Assembly (NCBI RefSeq): GCF_029689945.1
Contig: NZ_CP121451.1
Coordinates: 4,712,001 to 4,776,000 of the forward strand
Length of the DNA: 64,000 bases
Reading direction: 5' to 3'
From: Paenibacillus amylolyticus
GTDB lineage: Bacteria > Bacillota > Bacilli > Paenibacillales > Paenibacillaceae
Positions 8,533 through 19,330 of this stretch are shown piece after piece; the stretch's first letter is position 1, and each line of letters starts with the position of its first letter. The position numbers and the translations under genes are program-made. A model generated the notes under the pieces. It saw only the letters and a list, made by a program, of their open reading frames with translations. It did no database searches and had not been told where the DNA came from.

Positions 8533-10584
8533 TTACTTTAATTCAATCTGGAATACATCACCCGCGTTTCCACCAAAAACGATAAAGCCACTTTCCGGGA
8601 GCTTCGTCGATTCCTGATTGGTAGCTACAGAGAAATCAACCACTACTCCTTGATCATCATACACAGCATAACCTCCGGTGTTGGGAGAACTCACCGTGAT
8701 GGATTTGTTCGCCGATCGGGCATCGATGGCATACCAACGGGCTTGACCGTTTGCCGGTATAGTCGTAATTCCTTTTTTCCCACCAAAGATTGGCGTAATT
8801 GCATCCTCTGCAATGTATTCCTGCCCATCCTGGATTAAAATCTCGGCATCATTCTTTGTATAAAATTGCAGATCGAATGCATCTCTTCCGTTCATTACAG
8901 GAATCTCGGCAATATTCTCTGCGTTGTTCGTATCTATAATCTGTGTGCCATTGGCGTAACCCTTGTCCGCATCAACGGAAAGGTTCTTGATCAGCATCGT
9001 TGGAAGCAGATAAAAGATCGACGTTATTTTCTCATCCAGTGCGTAATATTTGGCGCCGTCACGAGCTGTCCATTTCTCTTTCGTTGTTGCGTCCAGCGCA
9101 TGTTGATCCAGCTTTTGATAATCGTATGTGTTCATTATGGTTTGGCCTATCCCAGGTAACGTTATCACGGCCTGAACTTTAACATACACCTTGCCATTGC
9201 GTTCCTTCACAAAACTGGCTTTCACACTGCCATCTGTACTTGTAAAATGTTCATCCCCTGTGTACACATAGTTCTGCTCCGGGATAATTCCACCCAACAA
9301 GGCAGGCAATTTGAATTCGCCATCCTTGATTGCTATATCCAGTGTTTCACCTACCGTACCATACAGACCTGAGTACGTATTCAACTCCGTTGGCATCTTC
9401 ACTTTCACAGGTGGCAAGAATGTCCGATCAGGCTGAACATCATCAATGATTCCTTGATCCTCCAAAACGCCCAACAGCACTTTGCTGGCAAACATCTGAT
9501 TGTAAACGGAAGATCCGCCGGAAGATAAGACCGCCATTGAAATATCATGTTCCGGTATAGTGATTAACACGGCATGATACATCATGGTATCTCCGCCTTT
9601 GGCAAGTGCGGTAACCCCATAATCGCTGAACGGTGCAAGATCAACCGCATCCCAACCGAGGCCATAATTGATCGTATTTTGTTCATCCGATACCCAGATG
9701 CCCTTACGATATTCATGAGATTGCATGGCCTTCACAGCAGATTCGGACAGAATATCCGGTCTGTTCCCCATCAAAACCTCTCCAAATTCGCTCAACTCCT
9801 CTGCCGTAGAGTACACTCCGCCCGTACCGATAATATTGGCATTTTCGGCAGGCATCTTCATTTCAAGTGTAGGCCAATACGTTTCGGACAACTGGTCTCT
9901 GTCAAAGGAATCCAGTGGTGTCTTGGTTGATTGCAAATTCAATGGCTCGCTGAAGAACTTGGCGATATATTCGCTGTAGCTTAATCCACTCACCCGTTCC
10001 ACCAAAAGCTCCAGCAACTGAAAACCATCATTGGCATAAACAGAGAAGGCTCCTGGCTTGGATTTTAGCTTTTCGGATTGAAGCTTGAGCAACAGCTCAT
10101 CATGATTGCGGCTGTCATTATCGTCAAACAACATACTGTTTCCATAATGTGTGCCGTAAAGACCGGATGAATGGTTCATTAACATACGCGGTGTAATTTG
10201 AGTATAGCGCTCATCTGCCATTTTAAAGTCCTTAATATACGAAGTAAGCGGCTCATCCAGATCTACTTTACCGGAATCAACCAGCTTCATGACGACTGCC
10301 GTAACAACCATTTTGCTGACCGAACCTATGCCATACATGCTATCCTTGTCTATTGGCTTCTGTGTTGCCTTGTCGTGCATTCCCACACTATCGGATAAAA
10401 TGAGCTGTCCTTCATCCCTGATTGCATATTGTACACTGGTGACACCGTAGTTTTGCAACATCTCCGTGGCGATCTGCTCTGCACGTGTCTCAATCGTTCT
10501 ACTGGTATTCGCCTCCGCGCTGACACCTGCCATCGGTGTAATTACAAGCACCGCTGTACATAAAAGACTCATTAATTTTTTCAT
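8533..10584 (-). CDS. Secreted beta-lactamase-fold serine hydrolase (class C/PBP4*-like)
   Basis: 683 aa from the ATG at 10584, which has GGAGG 8 nt upstream. A signal peptide (to about residue 24) is followed by a beta-lactamase family domain with the SxxK box SVSK (residues 88-91), the Y-x-N box YANDGF (about 185) and GLGWD/AKGGDTMMYHA near the third box. A C-terminal beta-rich extension of about 280 residues follows. Such proteins are D-aminopeptidases, esterases or carboxypeptidases rather than antibiotic-resistance enzymes. It is clearly paralogous to the gene at 58486-60575, domain for domain. Confidence 0.85.
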   Translation of the reverse strand: MKKLMSLLCTAVLVITPMAGVSAEANTSRTIETRAEQIATEMLQNYGVTSVQYAIRDEGQLILSDSVGMHDKATQKPIDKDSMYGIGSVSKMVVTAVVMKLVDSGKVDLDEPLTSYIKDFKMADERYTQITPRMLMNHSSGLYGTHYGNSMLFDDNDSRNHDELLLKLQSEKLKSKPGAFSVYANDGFQLLELLVERVSGLSYSEYIAKFFSEPLNLQSTKTPLDSFDRDQLSETYWPTLEMKMPAENANIIGTGGVYSTAEELSEFGEVLMGNRPDILSESAVKAMQSHEYRKGIWVSDEQNTINYGLGWDAVDLAPFSDYGVTALAKGGDTMMYHAVLITIPEHDISMAVLSSGGSSVYNQMFASKVLLGVLEDQGIIDDVQPDRTFLPPVKVKMPTELNTYSGLYGTVGETLDIAIKDGEFKLPALLGGIIPEQNYVYTGDEHFTSTDGSVKASFVKERNGKVYVKVQAVITLPGIGQTIMNTYDYQKLDQHALDATTKEKWTARDGAKYYALDEKITSIFYLLPTMLIKNLSVDADKGYANGTQIIDTNNAENIAEIPVMNGRDAFDLQFYTKNDAEILIQDGQEYIAEDAITPIFGGKKGITTIPANGQARWYAIDARSANKSITVSSPNTGGYAVYDDQGVVVDFSVATNQESTKLPESGFIVFGGNAGDVFQIELK

Positions 10585-10669
10585 CCTCATGTCCTCCCTC
10601 ACCTATTCTTATGAATGAATTCATCATATCTGAGAAAAGACTGAACTAGCGCAAACCGATCCTGAATGG

Positions 10670-10704
10670 AAAAAACAATCCCCGAACGGCAGGTTCAGGG
10701 ATTG
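10670..10704 (-). terminator. Intrinsic terminator overlapping the end of the kinase gene
   Basis: Minus-strand CAATCCCTGAAC / GTTCGGGGATTG stem followed by six T. The kinase TGA lies inside the left arm. Confidence 0.85.
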
Positions 10705-11995
10705 TCGGTGTGAAACGGAAGCACCACCATGTTGTTAAACTTCCGATGCTGATGCTCAATGCTCATATGTCCACCATATTTCTCGCACATTCTCGATATA
10801 TTGGTTAGTCCGATCCCATGGTACTCCGGGTTGGGCTTCTCACTTTTCAAATCAACAATCGGTTGCTCTACATGATTCATAATCTGGATGACAAGTGCAG
10901 ATGATGTGGAGTGAATGGCAATGAGGACATATCGATCCTCCGCCTGTCTAACCTTCTTGGAGGCCTCAATGGCGTTATCGAGCATGTTGCCGAGCACCAC
11001 ACACAGATCATATCGTTCAATCTGGATATGTTGCGAGTGGAGCTGAATTTTGGTATCGATTTTGATTCCGTTTGCCTGCCCCATGGCCAGGGTATTTGTA
11101 ACGAGAGCATCAATCACCAGATTGCCGGAGTTTACCCGCTGATATGCACCTTCAATGGTATGTAATGTAGAGCGGATATGGTCACCTGCTGCCGCCAATT
11201 CGTTACGTTTGATACATTCATCAATATACAGAAATTGCTGATTGATATCATGAATGATGGATTTAATGTTTTTGAAACTGTGAACGGTCTTCTCATAGTT
11301 GGCATCCTGGTAGTCCATCTGACGCTGTAACTGGCTATTCTCATGCGTGAGCTGTACCTTTTCCACCATATTATCAAATACATAAACAATGAACACGTTG
11401 AGAAACAGAGAGCCTAGTACAGAAAAGACGTAGAATATGTTTTTTTCACTATAGATGGAGGCCACATTGATCTGATAGATCGTAATGATCGGCACAATGA
11501 GAAACAACAAATAATAACGGTAATGCACAGCAAAACCTCTGCGTTTGGCAACCAGACGCACAATTTGAATTACAATGAACATGATACTGCAACCCACCAG
11601 CATCACTTTGGAGAGAATCCAGTGGTTTTCACCATTGAATTGTTCCCATGAGATGAAGTCTCCCGAGGATTCCAAAACGCCAAGAATATAGACGGCTATC
11701 GTATTCGCCATGGTAATCAGAACTCCATAGAGGATGGTAAAACAAGCTTGATTTTAAACTCCACTTCATAGGATTGTGCCAGACTGAAGATTAATATCAG
11801 GGCAATCGCTGTCGATACGATGTCGGAGAAGGACGTTGCCAAATAAAAATAATCCAGCACAATAAATGCCATGAAATAGATCGCTCGCTGTGGCTTCCGC
11901 TTGGACTTGCCCAACACGGAATCAAAATAAAAATTCGCCTGAAACGCCATGAGCAAGGTCACGAAGATGATGGAAAAAAGCATATAGGTATCCAT
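10695..11995 (-). CDS. AgrC-like GHKL sensor histidine kinase, frameshifted as sequenced
   Basis: Two frames join near 11733-11738. The first (from 11995) encodes three membrane segments. The second adds three more and then the kinase core. One extra base there joins FKIKLVLP to ILYGVLITMANTIAVYIL and yields 433 aa, the usual AgrC-like size. The H-box is SIIHDINQQF, the N-box NMLDNAIEASKK and the G-box GIGLTNISRM, typical of the HPK10 class that senses peptide signals. It lies 1 nt from its LytTR response regulator. No agrB or agrD gene is visible, so the signal is unknown. Confidence 0.82.
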
Positions 11996-11996
11996 A

Positions 11997-12737
11997 TCAT
12001 TGAATCCTCATAATCATAAATTTAGTGTAAGCATCCTTCACTTCCTTGACCTTGGATCGGCCTATGGGCAGCTCCGTCCCATTTAACATAACGACTTGAG
12101 TACCGGAAAACTTCTGCACATGCATCAGATTAATGATAATCGAGCGATGAATCTGCAGAAAACCATGATCTCTCAAACCCGTAGCGTAGCTGGATAAAAT
12201 GCCTTTGGTCTCATGCACACGTTCCTGTGTCACAACCTTCAATTTGTTCTTGATCGTTACACTTTTGACAACCTCAATCCAGAGAATATCATCATATTTC
12301 AGCAATAGTTCATCATAATCTGATTTGATGAGTACATACTTTTTGTCCAACGCCTGAAAATATTGACACAGCTTGATCATCTTTTCCTCGAAAACATGCG
12401 GCTGAATCGGCTTGATCAGATATTGAAAGGTAATGACATCGAAGCTCTCCACCATGTATTCCGGATAACTGGTTAGGAACATAATCTGTACATCCAGAAA
12501 TTTCATGTTCCTGATCTCTTTGGCCGTCTGAATCCCGTTCATTCCGCCCATCTCCACATCCATGATGAGAATATGAAAGGTATCCCCTACTTCTCTGTAG
12601 TGTGAGAGCAGTTGTTCGCCAGAGGTGAATAGGCTAATTTGAAACTCAAAATTGGTTTTTAGAGACAAGGAGACCAGCATAGTTTTCACACGTTCTCGCT
12701 GCTGCTCCTCATCATCACAGATTGCAATATTAAACAT
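11997..12737 (-). CDS. LytTR response regulator (AgrA/ComE-like)
   Basis: 246 aa from the ATG at 12737 (AAAGGCGG 10 nt upstream). An alternative in-frame start at 12764 precedes that site. The receiver domain carries the acidic pocket CDDEE (residues 7-11), phospho-acceptor D60 in LIMDVEMG and the conserved Lys in LIKPI. The C-terminal LytTR DNA-binding domain (from about residue 140) includes FLQIHRSIIINL. It is encoded just before its kinase on the same strand and should regulate transcription on phosphorylation. The target promoter cannot be told from here. Confidence 0.88.
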   Translation of the reverse strand: MFNIAICDDEEQQRERVKTMLVSLSLKTNFEFQISLFTSGEQLLSHYREVGDTFHILIMDVEMGGMNGIQTAKEIRNMKFLDVQIMFLTSYPEYMVESFDVITFQYLIKPIQPHVFEEKMIKLCQYFQALDKKYVLIKSDYDELLLKYDDILWIEVVKSVTIKNKLKVVTQERVHETKGILSSYATGLRDHGFLQIHRSIIINLMHVQKFSGTQVVMLNGTELPIGRSKVKEVKDAYTKFMIMRIQ

Positions 12738-12873
12738 GGAGGGACATCCGCCTTTCATCAACATCGACTCTGAATTTCACTCTCGAATATACTATTTTAG
12801 CATAGGTTTCGGAATCGAAATGGGATGAAATGCAATATTCTGACCCTAGAATGCAAGAGAATAAAGAAATGCC

Positions 12874-12899
12874 AAAACCCCCTCCACGAATGGAGGGGG
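12874..12899 (-). terminator. Intrinsic terminator after the GH2 gene
   Basis: CCCCCTCCA and TGGAGGGGG form a perfect 9-bp stem with a 4-nt loop. The minus strand continues TTTTGG. It lies about 70 nt downstream of the GH2 stop. Confidence 0.75.
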
Positions 12900-12967
12900 C
12901 CTATAAAGCGCATTTATCAGAAAAAGTATCTAAGAATTAGGAATTTGCTGCCTCTTCTTCGCCAATC

Positions 12968-15786
12968 TTAAATGAACAACTGGCGCAATTCCTCGACTTC
13001 CAAACGGGTAGCTGGCTGGTACGCCGGACTTTGTACATAACGCTGGAAGCTGTATAACAATTGTCTTCCCTCCAGCGTAGTCAATAGACTCTCCAGATTC
13101 AGCGCTCCCATCAAAACTCTCCCATTCCGCACCCGACATTCCATCAACAGGCCGAGCTTGTGATTTCGTTCAAAATTATCAATGGTCTGCACAATTGGTT
13201 GCAGATCTTTACTCAGCCCATCCAAGATGATTGATGATGACTCGGAAACGATGCTCCACCACGGATAGGTCGAGTATTCCTCTGTGATAAAATGTTCGAA
13301 GGCCGGATGGTCCTGTTGAATCAACAAGCCCATCGTACCTACAGGCACTTCTCTTTTCATATTCTCCGATATTGATCGGAACATAGGGTAAGACCAGAAA
13401 TCGGTGCTATAGAAACCTTGAATCGCGTGTTGAATCTGATTGGGGTTCGGGAAAAGTAAGATATCCTCGCCCTGCTCCAGCAGCGCCAGCGCTTGGTCCG
13501 ACAGCTCGGTAAAGAGATTCAAACCGCTCATGTCCGCTTCCTGTTGACTTGGGTAAATCCACAAGTCGTAAGACTTGCGAATATCGGTGCCAGGGATAGA
13601 CAGTCTCAGCTCCACTTTCGTCATATTAGTGACTTCAGGAATAGGAATGCTGAGATCCATGATACTGACATAATGTTCTCCATGGAACGCTGGTAGGTCA
13701 GCTTTCCCTTCTGCAAGGATGCCGTCTTGTTGCTGCCCGCTTTGTAGCTCCCACTTCAGTTGAAGTCCATCCAACACTTGTCTCCGAAAATAACTTAGTT
13801 CAATGCGTGCTTCGAATATATCACCAGCTTGAAAATTGTATTTGGGGAATCTCGCGAGCAGTACCGCATCAGAACAGAACGTTCTCCACTCCTCCGGTGT
13901 AATCATGCCTTTGGAATCCATGAATGCGTCCAGTATACCTACCAGCGCTGTTCCCTGACCACTGAAATCCTGGAGATCCAGCAGCTGGAACCCGGCTAAT
14001 TGCTGCGAACGAAAAGCCGCTTCCAGTTCCTCTTTGTAACATGCGACTGCAAGCTTGCCAGAGGCCCTGAAGTAGGCTTCTGCCAGATGTCCCAATCCTT
14101 TGGCTTTCAGGCGTTCTCGGAACACTTCGAAGTTCTTGGCTTTGAGAGAGCCCGTATACTTGTTGATCTCCTTGAAATTGGGAAACGTGGCATACTGTCC
14201 AATTTCATGTGAGATGATCGGTACATGTGAGACGAGTTGATCACTTCCGGCTTCAGCCTGTACTGTTTTGGAGCCTGTGCCATACTGGATCTGAATCTCT
14301 TTGTCCCCGTTTCACCAGAAGGATCAGCATAGCTGCCTTGCTCAGGTAGAATGTTTGAATCATAATCTTTCAACGTATTGGGCATATCGGTCTGCACGTG
14401 ACCAAGCGGAGCATCACACATCGCATACGAACCTCTGAACAGGCGGTCTTTGGAGAAACGTACCCCGCAGAAGAATTCACTTTCCTCCAGAATGTCCGGC
14501 ACGAACTGAAAGTTATTCGAACCTTCGGTATATAGATGCCGAGCATCATATGCTTTGTATGCCTTTAGAATGGAATTCAGTCTGTCCTTGCTGCCCCACA
14601 ACTCATTCCCCATGGACATCATGACAAACGAAGGATGATTGCCAAAAGCTTGCAGCATCGCATATCCCTCGCTGATCAAGTACTCCTGTTCGGCTTGATT
14701 GTGTGCATCCGAGGATTCGTCTGTAATGGTTCCCCAGAACGGAAGCTCAGGTTCCATGTAGATGCCGAGCAGATCCGCCGCAGTGAAAGCCGCCTCCGGA
14801 GGACAACACGTATGGAATCGGTAGTGATTAATGCCGTAGGACTTGGAGATGGAGAGAATGCGGACCCATTCATCCACATCGGTTGGCGCATATCCTGTGA
14901 GCGGAAAAATCAGTCCGTCATGTTTGCCGCGAAGAAACGTTTTGCGACCATTAATCGTGAATTTGTCCCCAGCTGCCCGGAATTCCCGTAGTCCTGTCCA
15001 TACTTCGGTAGAGTCCAATACTTCCCCGTTCTCGTCTTGCAGCTGAATGTGGAGTTGATACAGATTAGGTTCATCATCACTCCATAACATGGCATCTTCA
15101 CCAATCTGGTACGTCAGCTGCATCTCCTGCGAATCGGGGATGAAGATCTGCTCATCCGTCGGATGAACCGGATCTGCACTAACAGCAACAGCGGATACCC
15201 CGATTCGTACGCCTTGCAGATCACCGACAAGCGCTGCCTTAATATCGAAAGATCGACTCGACAGCACCGGGTAAACCTGAACATTATGCAGATAAACACG
15301 CTCATAAAACTGTAGTTCCATCTTCCCGGTGATTCCGTTCCAATTCGTCTGTGTGTCTTCGGATGTAAGGTGCCCACCTTTGGTTGGATAATTGGTATTA
15401 TCCACTCGAATGGTAATGGTGTGTGTCCCGGCGGTTAGCCCTGCCTCTATCTTGTAACGATGAGGTGTGTTCAGACTGTTTTGCGTGCCCCATTCCACCC
15501 CATCGATCCAGACCGTGGTAACCCTTGTTCGTTCCAGATGCAAAAAGCAGCGTTTGCCAGCCAGATGTCCGGGAATTTCAATCTCTCGTGAAAACCAGGC
15601 ATAACCCTCAAATAGATACTCGTCCGTAAGAGCACCGATTAATACCTGTTCGTTTTTCTTGCCTTTGCCCGCATGAGATGTGGTATTGGGCAATGTAATG
15701 ACGTCTGAGAAATTCAGACCTCGCTCTACCTTGTGTTCATCGAGTTGAAGTTTCCAAACACCTTCCAGATTAAGCGCAGCTATCAT
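12968..15786 (-). CDS. Glycoside hydrolase family 2 protein, frameshifted as sequenced
   Basis: The sugar-binding jelly-roll (WFSREIEIPG, TTVWIDGVEWG) and Ig-like domains fill the first 280 residues. A TIM barrel follows with acid/base Glu in MSMGNELWG. The nucleophile Glu lies in SHEIGQYATFP, which is only reached after a frameshift near 14299-14303 (AAGAG should read AAGGAG). Corrected length 939 aa, start at 15786 with AAGGAG 8 nt upstream. GH2 enzymes are beta-galactosidases, beta-mannosidases or beta-glucuronidases; the specificity is not clear. There is no signal peptide, so it acts in the cytosol on imported glycosides. Confidence 0.85.
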
Positions 15787-15822
15787 GATGTTGTCTCCTT
15801 TTAAGTTCATCTATTGGATAAA

Positions 15823-15877
15823 AGTAATCGCTTCCAAATAGCAGAAACCGTTTTCGATAATTCATACCTGTATTATA
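15823..15877 (-). promoter_or_regulatory. GH2 promoter with two cre/LacI-like operator boxes
   Basis: TATAAT is on the minus strand at 15872-15877. Two 14-bp boxes lie downstream at 15843-15856 (AGAAACCGTTTTCG on plus) and 15823-15836 (TGGAAGCGATTACT on minus). Each matches 12 of 14 positions of the CcpA consensus TGWAANCGNTNWCA. Their centres are 20 bp apart, two helical turns, which fits cooperative binding of CcpA or a dedicated LacI-family repressor. Confidence 0.6.
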
Positions 15878-15913
15878 AACTCGATTGACGGTCCTCGCAT
15901 AGATCATTTGCAA

Positions 15914-15939
15914 ATAAAAAAAGTCGCCAATACGGCGAC
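15914..15939 (-). terminator. Intrinsic terminator after the second SDR gene
   Basis: Minus-strand GTCGCCGTATTGGCGAC followed by T7, 34 nt downstream of the reconstructed SDR stop at 15973. Confidence 0.85.
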
Positions 15940-15972
15940 GTCTTATCGTTACATATGCTGTATCCCGGACTT

Positions 15973-16772
15973 TTAAAATATGGTAGGAATCATGCCTCCG
16001 TCCATACGAATCGGAGAGCCTCGAAAAGCTGATGCATACGGACTACATACAAAAGCGGTGAATCTGCCTATTTCACTCGGTTTGATAAATCGCTGTAATT
16101 CAGACTGTGGCAGATTGCTTTTCATAAAGTCCTTCTCTTTTCCTCGAAAGTCATCGTCTCATCGGGATAGATGCCATCAATGATCTTACGCACATTCTCA
16201 GACAGGGTTGGCCCCGGCATGATCGTATTGATCGTAACTGCGGTCCCAGCTGTCAGTTTGGACAAACTTTTGGATAATGACAGCAACATCGACTTGGTCA
16301 TGCAATACTGGGGCATCTGGCCTGAGGGCATGAGGGCTTCTTCACTTGCTATGAAAATAATACGACCGTCATTGTTCTTCATCATTTTAGGCAAATAGAA
16401 TTGGGACAAACCATTAGCCGCGAGAACATTGGTACGGAAGTATGTTTCCCACACTTCATCGTTCACGTCTTCATAACGCATGATCTCATATATGCCCATG
16501 CTATTGATTAATATATCAACTTCAGGAAATTTCTCGAATAAAGCTTGTCTTTGTTCCAGATCAACAAGATCAGCTGTGGCCTTTTGCGGAGAGGTGTCTG
16601 GAAAATTGGTCTTGATTTCACGAACTGTTCGTTCCACCTCTTCCTCATGGCGTCCATTAATCCGTACATGGACACCTTCTCGGGCGAGTTCCATGGCAAT
16701 CGCTTTACCGATACCTTTTGTTGATCCTGTAACTAGGGCTGTTTTCTCTTTAGTCCCATATCCATCCTGCAT
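15973..16772 (-). CDS. SDR family oxidoreductase, frameshifted near the C-terminus
   Basis: Classical SDR: TGSTKGIGKAIAMEL (NADP site near residue 15), LINSMGIYE, catalytic YCMTK, and after correction the C-terminal FRGSPIRMDGGMIPTIF. The given frame stops early at an A4 tract (16138-16141). One more A gives EEKEKDFMKSNLPQ and 266 aa. The substrate is unknown. It lies 89 nt downstream of an AraC-family regulator gene on the same strand, which is likely its controller. AAGGAG is very close to the ATG, so the exact start is slightly uncertain. Confidence 0.82.
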
Positions 16773-16861
16773 ATCTCCTTCTTGATTATAACTATCCGGC
16801 AGCGGATGGCTATAATGTTACGCAGTTTGAAGGGCATAGTAACTAGCACCTTGCGCCAAAG

Positions 16862-17861
16862 TTATTGCCTGACACGCCAATTCGAAGGCGTATCTCCTTC
16901 CCAGGTACGGAACGCACGATAGAACGAATTCTGGTCTTCATATCCAACCAGGAATGCTACTTCTTTGATATCGAGTGAAGGATCTGCCAGGTACTCCCGG
17001 GCCTGCTCACGTCTGGCTTCGGTTAATAATTGCTTGAAGTTGGTGTTCTCTTCCGTCAGTCGCCGCTGTAAGGTACGTTCACTCATATGAAGCTCTTTGG
17101 CGACTGTATGGATGTCAGGGCGCTTTCCTGTGAGGTTGCGTTTCATAATCCATTTGACCACTTCAGTAATGGAACGACTGCTCTTCTGTTCATCAAGAGA
17201 CCGATCCAGAGCCGGACTCAGAATCTCCAGTAACTCCTCGTTATACGAGAGAAATGGAAGACTCAGATCTTTACGCTCCAGCGTCAGCCGATTATAGTTG
17301 GAATTCGTATCGACTCGGCAGCCGAAGTAAACTTCAAGGGTGTCTGCGTCACCCATTGGTTGCGAGAATTCAACTCTTTTGGCAGTCAGAGACTGGCCTG
17401 TGCCCCTCCGTCCAAGTTCAAGCAGAAATGCCAGCGTGATACCGACCAGTAATGGCGGACCTGGCAGCTTCCTGATGTAACCATTCGAGTTCAATAATAC
17501 ATTCGTCCCCTGCTTCGGTAATCTGCAAACTCTCGGGAGGACACATCTGCTTGTAACGGACCATTCGATTCAACGCATCCTGATAATCGTGAGCATGGTA
17601 CATCGCCAGAACAGGCGGAGGATACTTCGATATTTCATATCCGGTTGCAAGTTTGATGATGCCTTCGGCAGTATCCCCAATGAGATCTGAATACGCCTGC
17701 CAGATTGCAAAGTACTGAGATTGAGTCACAACGGCTTGATTGATGACCTCAAGAGGCAGTTTTGCATTGTGAGCAATGTCATCCGGACCAATCCCTAATT
17801 GATGTAATCCAGCCCAAAAGCCTGGATGAACTTTAATTCGATCATTCGGTTGAGATTGCAT
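16862..17861 (-). CDS. AraC family transcriptional regulator (arabinose-bd/PF12625 type), frameshifted
   Basis: The N-terminal half matches the ligand-binding domain found in ArgR/OruR-like AraC proteins (HPGFWAGLHQLGIGPDDI, AMYHAHDYQDAL). The C-terminal half is the two-helix-turn-helix domain (LHMSERTLQRRLTEEN, VAFLVGYEDQNSFYRAF). The two halves are in different frames, meeting near 17458-17463. Removing one base gives EAARPPLLVGITLAF and a 332-aa protein. The start at 17861 has AAAGGAG 9 nt upstream. One of only two events here that look like an inserted base. It probably controls the downstream SDR gene. Confidence 0.82.
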
Positions 17862-18010
17862 GCGTACAGACTCCTTTGGCTTGTTCCATTTTCCATTCTG
17901 TTTTCTCGTAATCTTTAACCGTCTCAACCGCATATTGCGGCAGAGGCTTGCCAGGTAAAAGGTTGATAAGCAGTTACCCTTGACAGTTTACAGCAAAATT
18001 CCGGTAATAC

Positions 18011-18044
18011 AAAAACACGACTCACCATTCATGGGGAGTCGTGT
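18011..18044 (-). terminator. Intrinsic terminator after the lipase gene
   Basis: Minus-strand ACACGACTC / GAGTCGTGT stem enclosing CCCATGAATGGT, followed by TTTTTG. It lies 53 nt beyond the lipase stop. Confidence 0.85.
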
Positions 18045-18096
18045 TCAAGTCAATCATTTCGTTTATTATGAAATAATACACATTTTATATGTCCAG

Positions 18097-18702
18097 CTAC
18101 TCATTCAATGCAGTTTTGATTAAGGCGTTCACCCGTGAATTAAACAGCAACCCGATATGGGACACAAGGGAAACAGAAATGTTGTTCGCCCCGTTCAACC
18201 GAGAAAGTGCCGGGGACACAATCGTATCACTGGTGGAATAGATCGAAGTCACCTTTATTCCACTGGGAGCTGTAGATGTGGTTAAACGATTAGCCCCACC
18301 AAGGGTAATCAGCTTATCCACCTTGGATGCACCGTCACGGTTAAGTATGTAATAGAGACTGTTGGCTCCGCCCATGCTGTGCGCGATAATATTAACTTTC
18401 GTGTGACCCGTTTGTTGCAGTACATCATCTACAAAACGACTAATGGCTGCGGAGTTTAATAGTTGGTTCCCTTGTTTGCTGGGCAGGTCAATTGCGAATA
18501 GTTCATCTCTCGTCCACCCTTGACTGCGCAAATAACTCTCAATCGCTGTAAAATTGCTATCTGAACCGGTCAGTCCATGGACCAATACAATGGGAGTACG
18601 TGCCGTAGCTGTGGAAGCCTGTGAACTGGAGCCTATCCCGGGTACCGATAAAGCAAGGATTATACTCATGAATACAACAAGTAATAATTTATTCTTTTTC
18701 AC
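18097..18702 (-). CDS. Secreted triacylglycerol lipase (Bacillus LipA-like, family I.4)
   Basis: About 201 aa from a GTG at 18702, which has AGGAGG 9 nt upstream; the longer in-frame reading has no such site. A signal peptide ends near SSSQAS, then the lipase start TPIVLVHGLTGSDSNF. The nucleophile lies in AHSMGG, where the first Gly of GxSxG is replaced by Ala as in B. subtilis LipA. The acid is in STSDTIV and the His in VSHIGLL. The small size without a lid fits the family of minimal extracellular lipases. Confidence 0.9.
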   Translation of the reverse strand: MKKNKLLLVVFMSIILALSVPGIGSSSQASTATARTPIVLVHGLTGSDSNFTAIESYLRSQGWTRDELFAIDLPSKQGNQLLNSAAISRFVDDVLQQTGHTKVNIIAHSMGGANSLYYILNRDGASKVDKLITLGGANRLTTSTAPSGIKVTSIYSTSDTIVSPALSRLNGANNISVSLVSHIGLLFNSRVNALIKTALNE

Positions 18703-18859
18703 TTCATTCAACCTCCTGTAAAATGATTTATATTCCATATATTACAAGATAACATATGGAATATAAATGAAACTTTAGTCTCATTTTTTTACAGGATTAT
18801 CCAAGTTGAACTTTGACTAACATGATTACATTGATCACAATTTAGTTCTCAGCCTCTTT

Positions 18860-19168
18860 TTATCCTTCAACAATATCTGCACGCAGATCCGTTGCAATCT
18901 CCATCATTTTGGGGACAACAGCCTCGTTCGAAATAGCCACATAGATATCGCCCATGTACAAACGAAATGCAATCTCTGTTCCCTCAAGGTCCCACATAAA
19001 GAAGTCCCCATCGATGGACATGGTGCTCTCTGCTCCAACAATGTGAAGAACCGGTGCATAGGTAAATTCGGGCTTGGACTCGAAGTAGAGTTTGCACTCT
19101 TCTAGGGAGATGGATTGTTCTGCATTGCTATCTTGCATGGAGCGGGTAATACGAAAACGCTGATTCAT
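18860..19168 (-). CDS. Hypothetical protein, 102 aa
   Basis: A soluble acidic protein without signal peptide or membrane segment. It shows alternating strand-like stretches (APVLHIVGAESTMSI, DGDFFMWDLEGTEIAFRLYM, GDIYVAISNEAVV) and a C-terminal helix. No family is recognised. It is divergent from the histidine kinase gene at 19331 across a short shared upstream region, so the two may be related in function, but that is only inference. Codon use resembles neighbours. Confidence 0.65.
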   Translation of the reverse strand: MNQRFRITRSMQDSNAEQSISLEECKLYFESKPEFTYAPVLHIVGAESTMSIDGDFFMWDLEGTEIAFRLYMGDIYVAISNEAVVPKMMEIATDLRADIVEG

Positions 19169-19330
19169 TGAAATGCCTCCACCACTTTATATATTTTACA
19201 TGTGCTACAGCAGTATATTTTCTCATTTCCATCTTCCACTGTCAAAACCATACATGTTCTATTCTTCGAATTCATATATACTGAATACAGTGCACAACGA
19301 ATTTCTACAACCAGGAGGAGTCAAATCAGT

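Noticed and set aside
8533..10584. Antibiotic-resistance beta-lactamase
   Set aside because: The protein is much longer than AmpC-type enzymes, has a large C-terminal extension and belongs to the esterase/D-aminopeptidase-like branch.
12930..13139. Separate 69-aa gene near the GH2 stop
   Set aside because: It overlaps the C-terminal coding part of GH2 in another frame and has no start signal.
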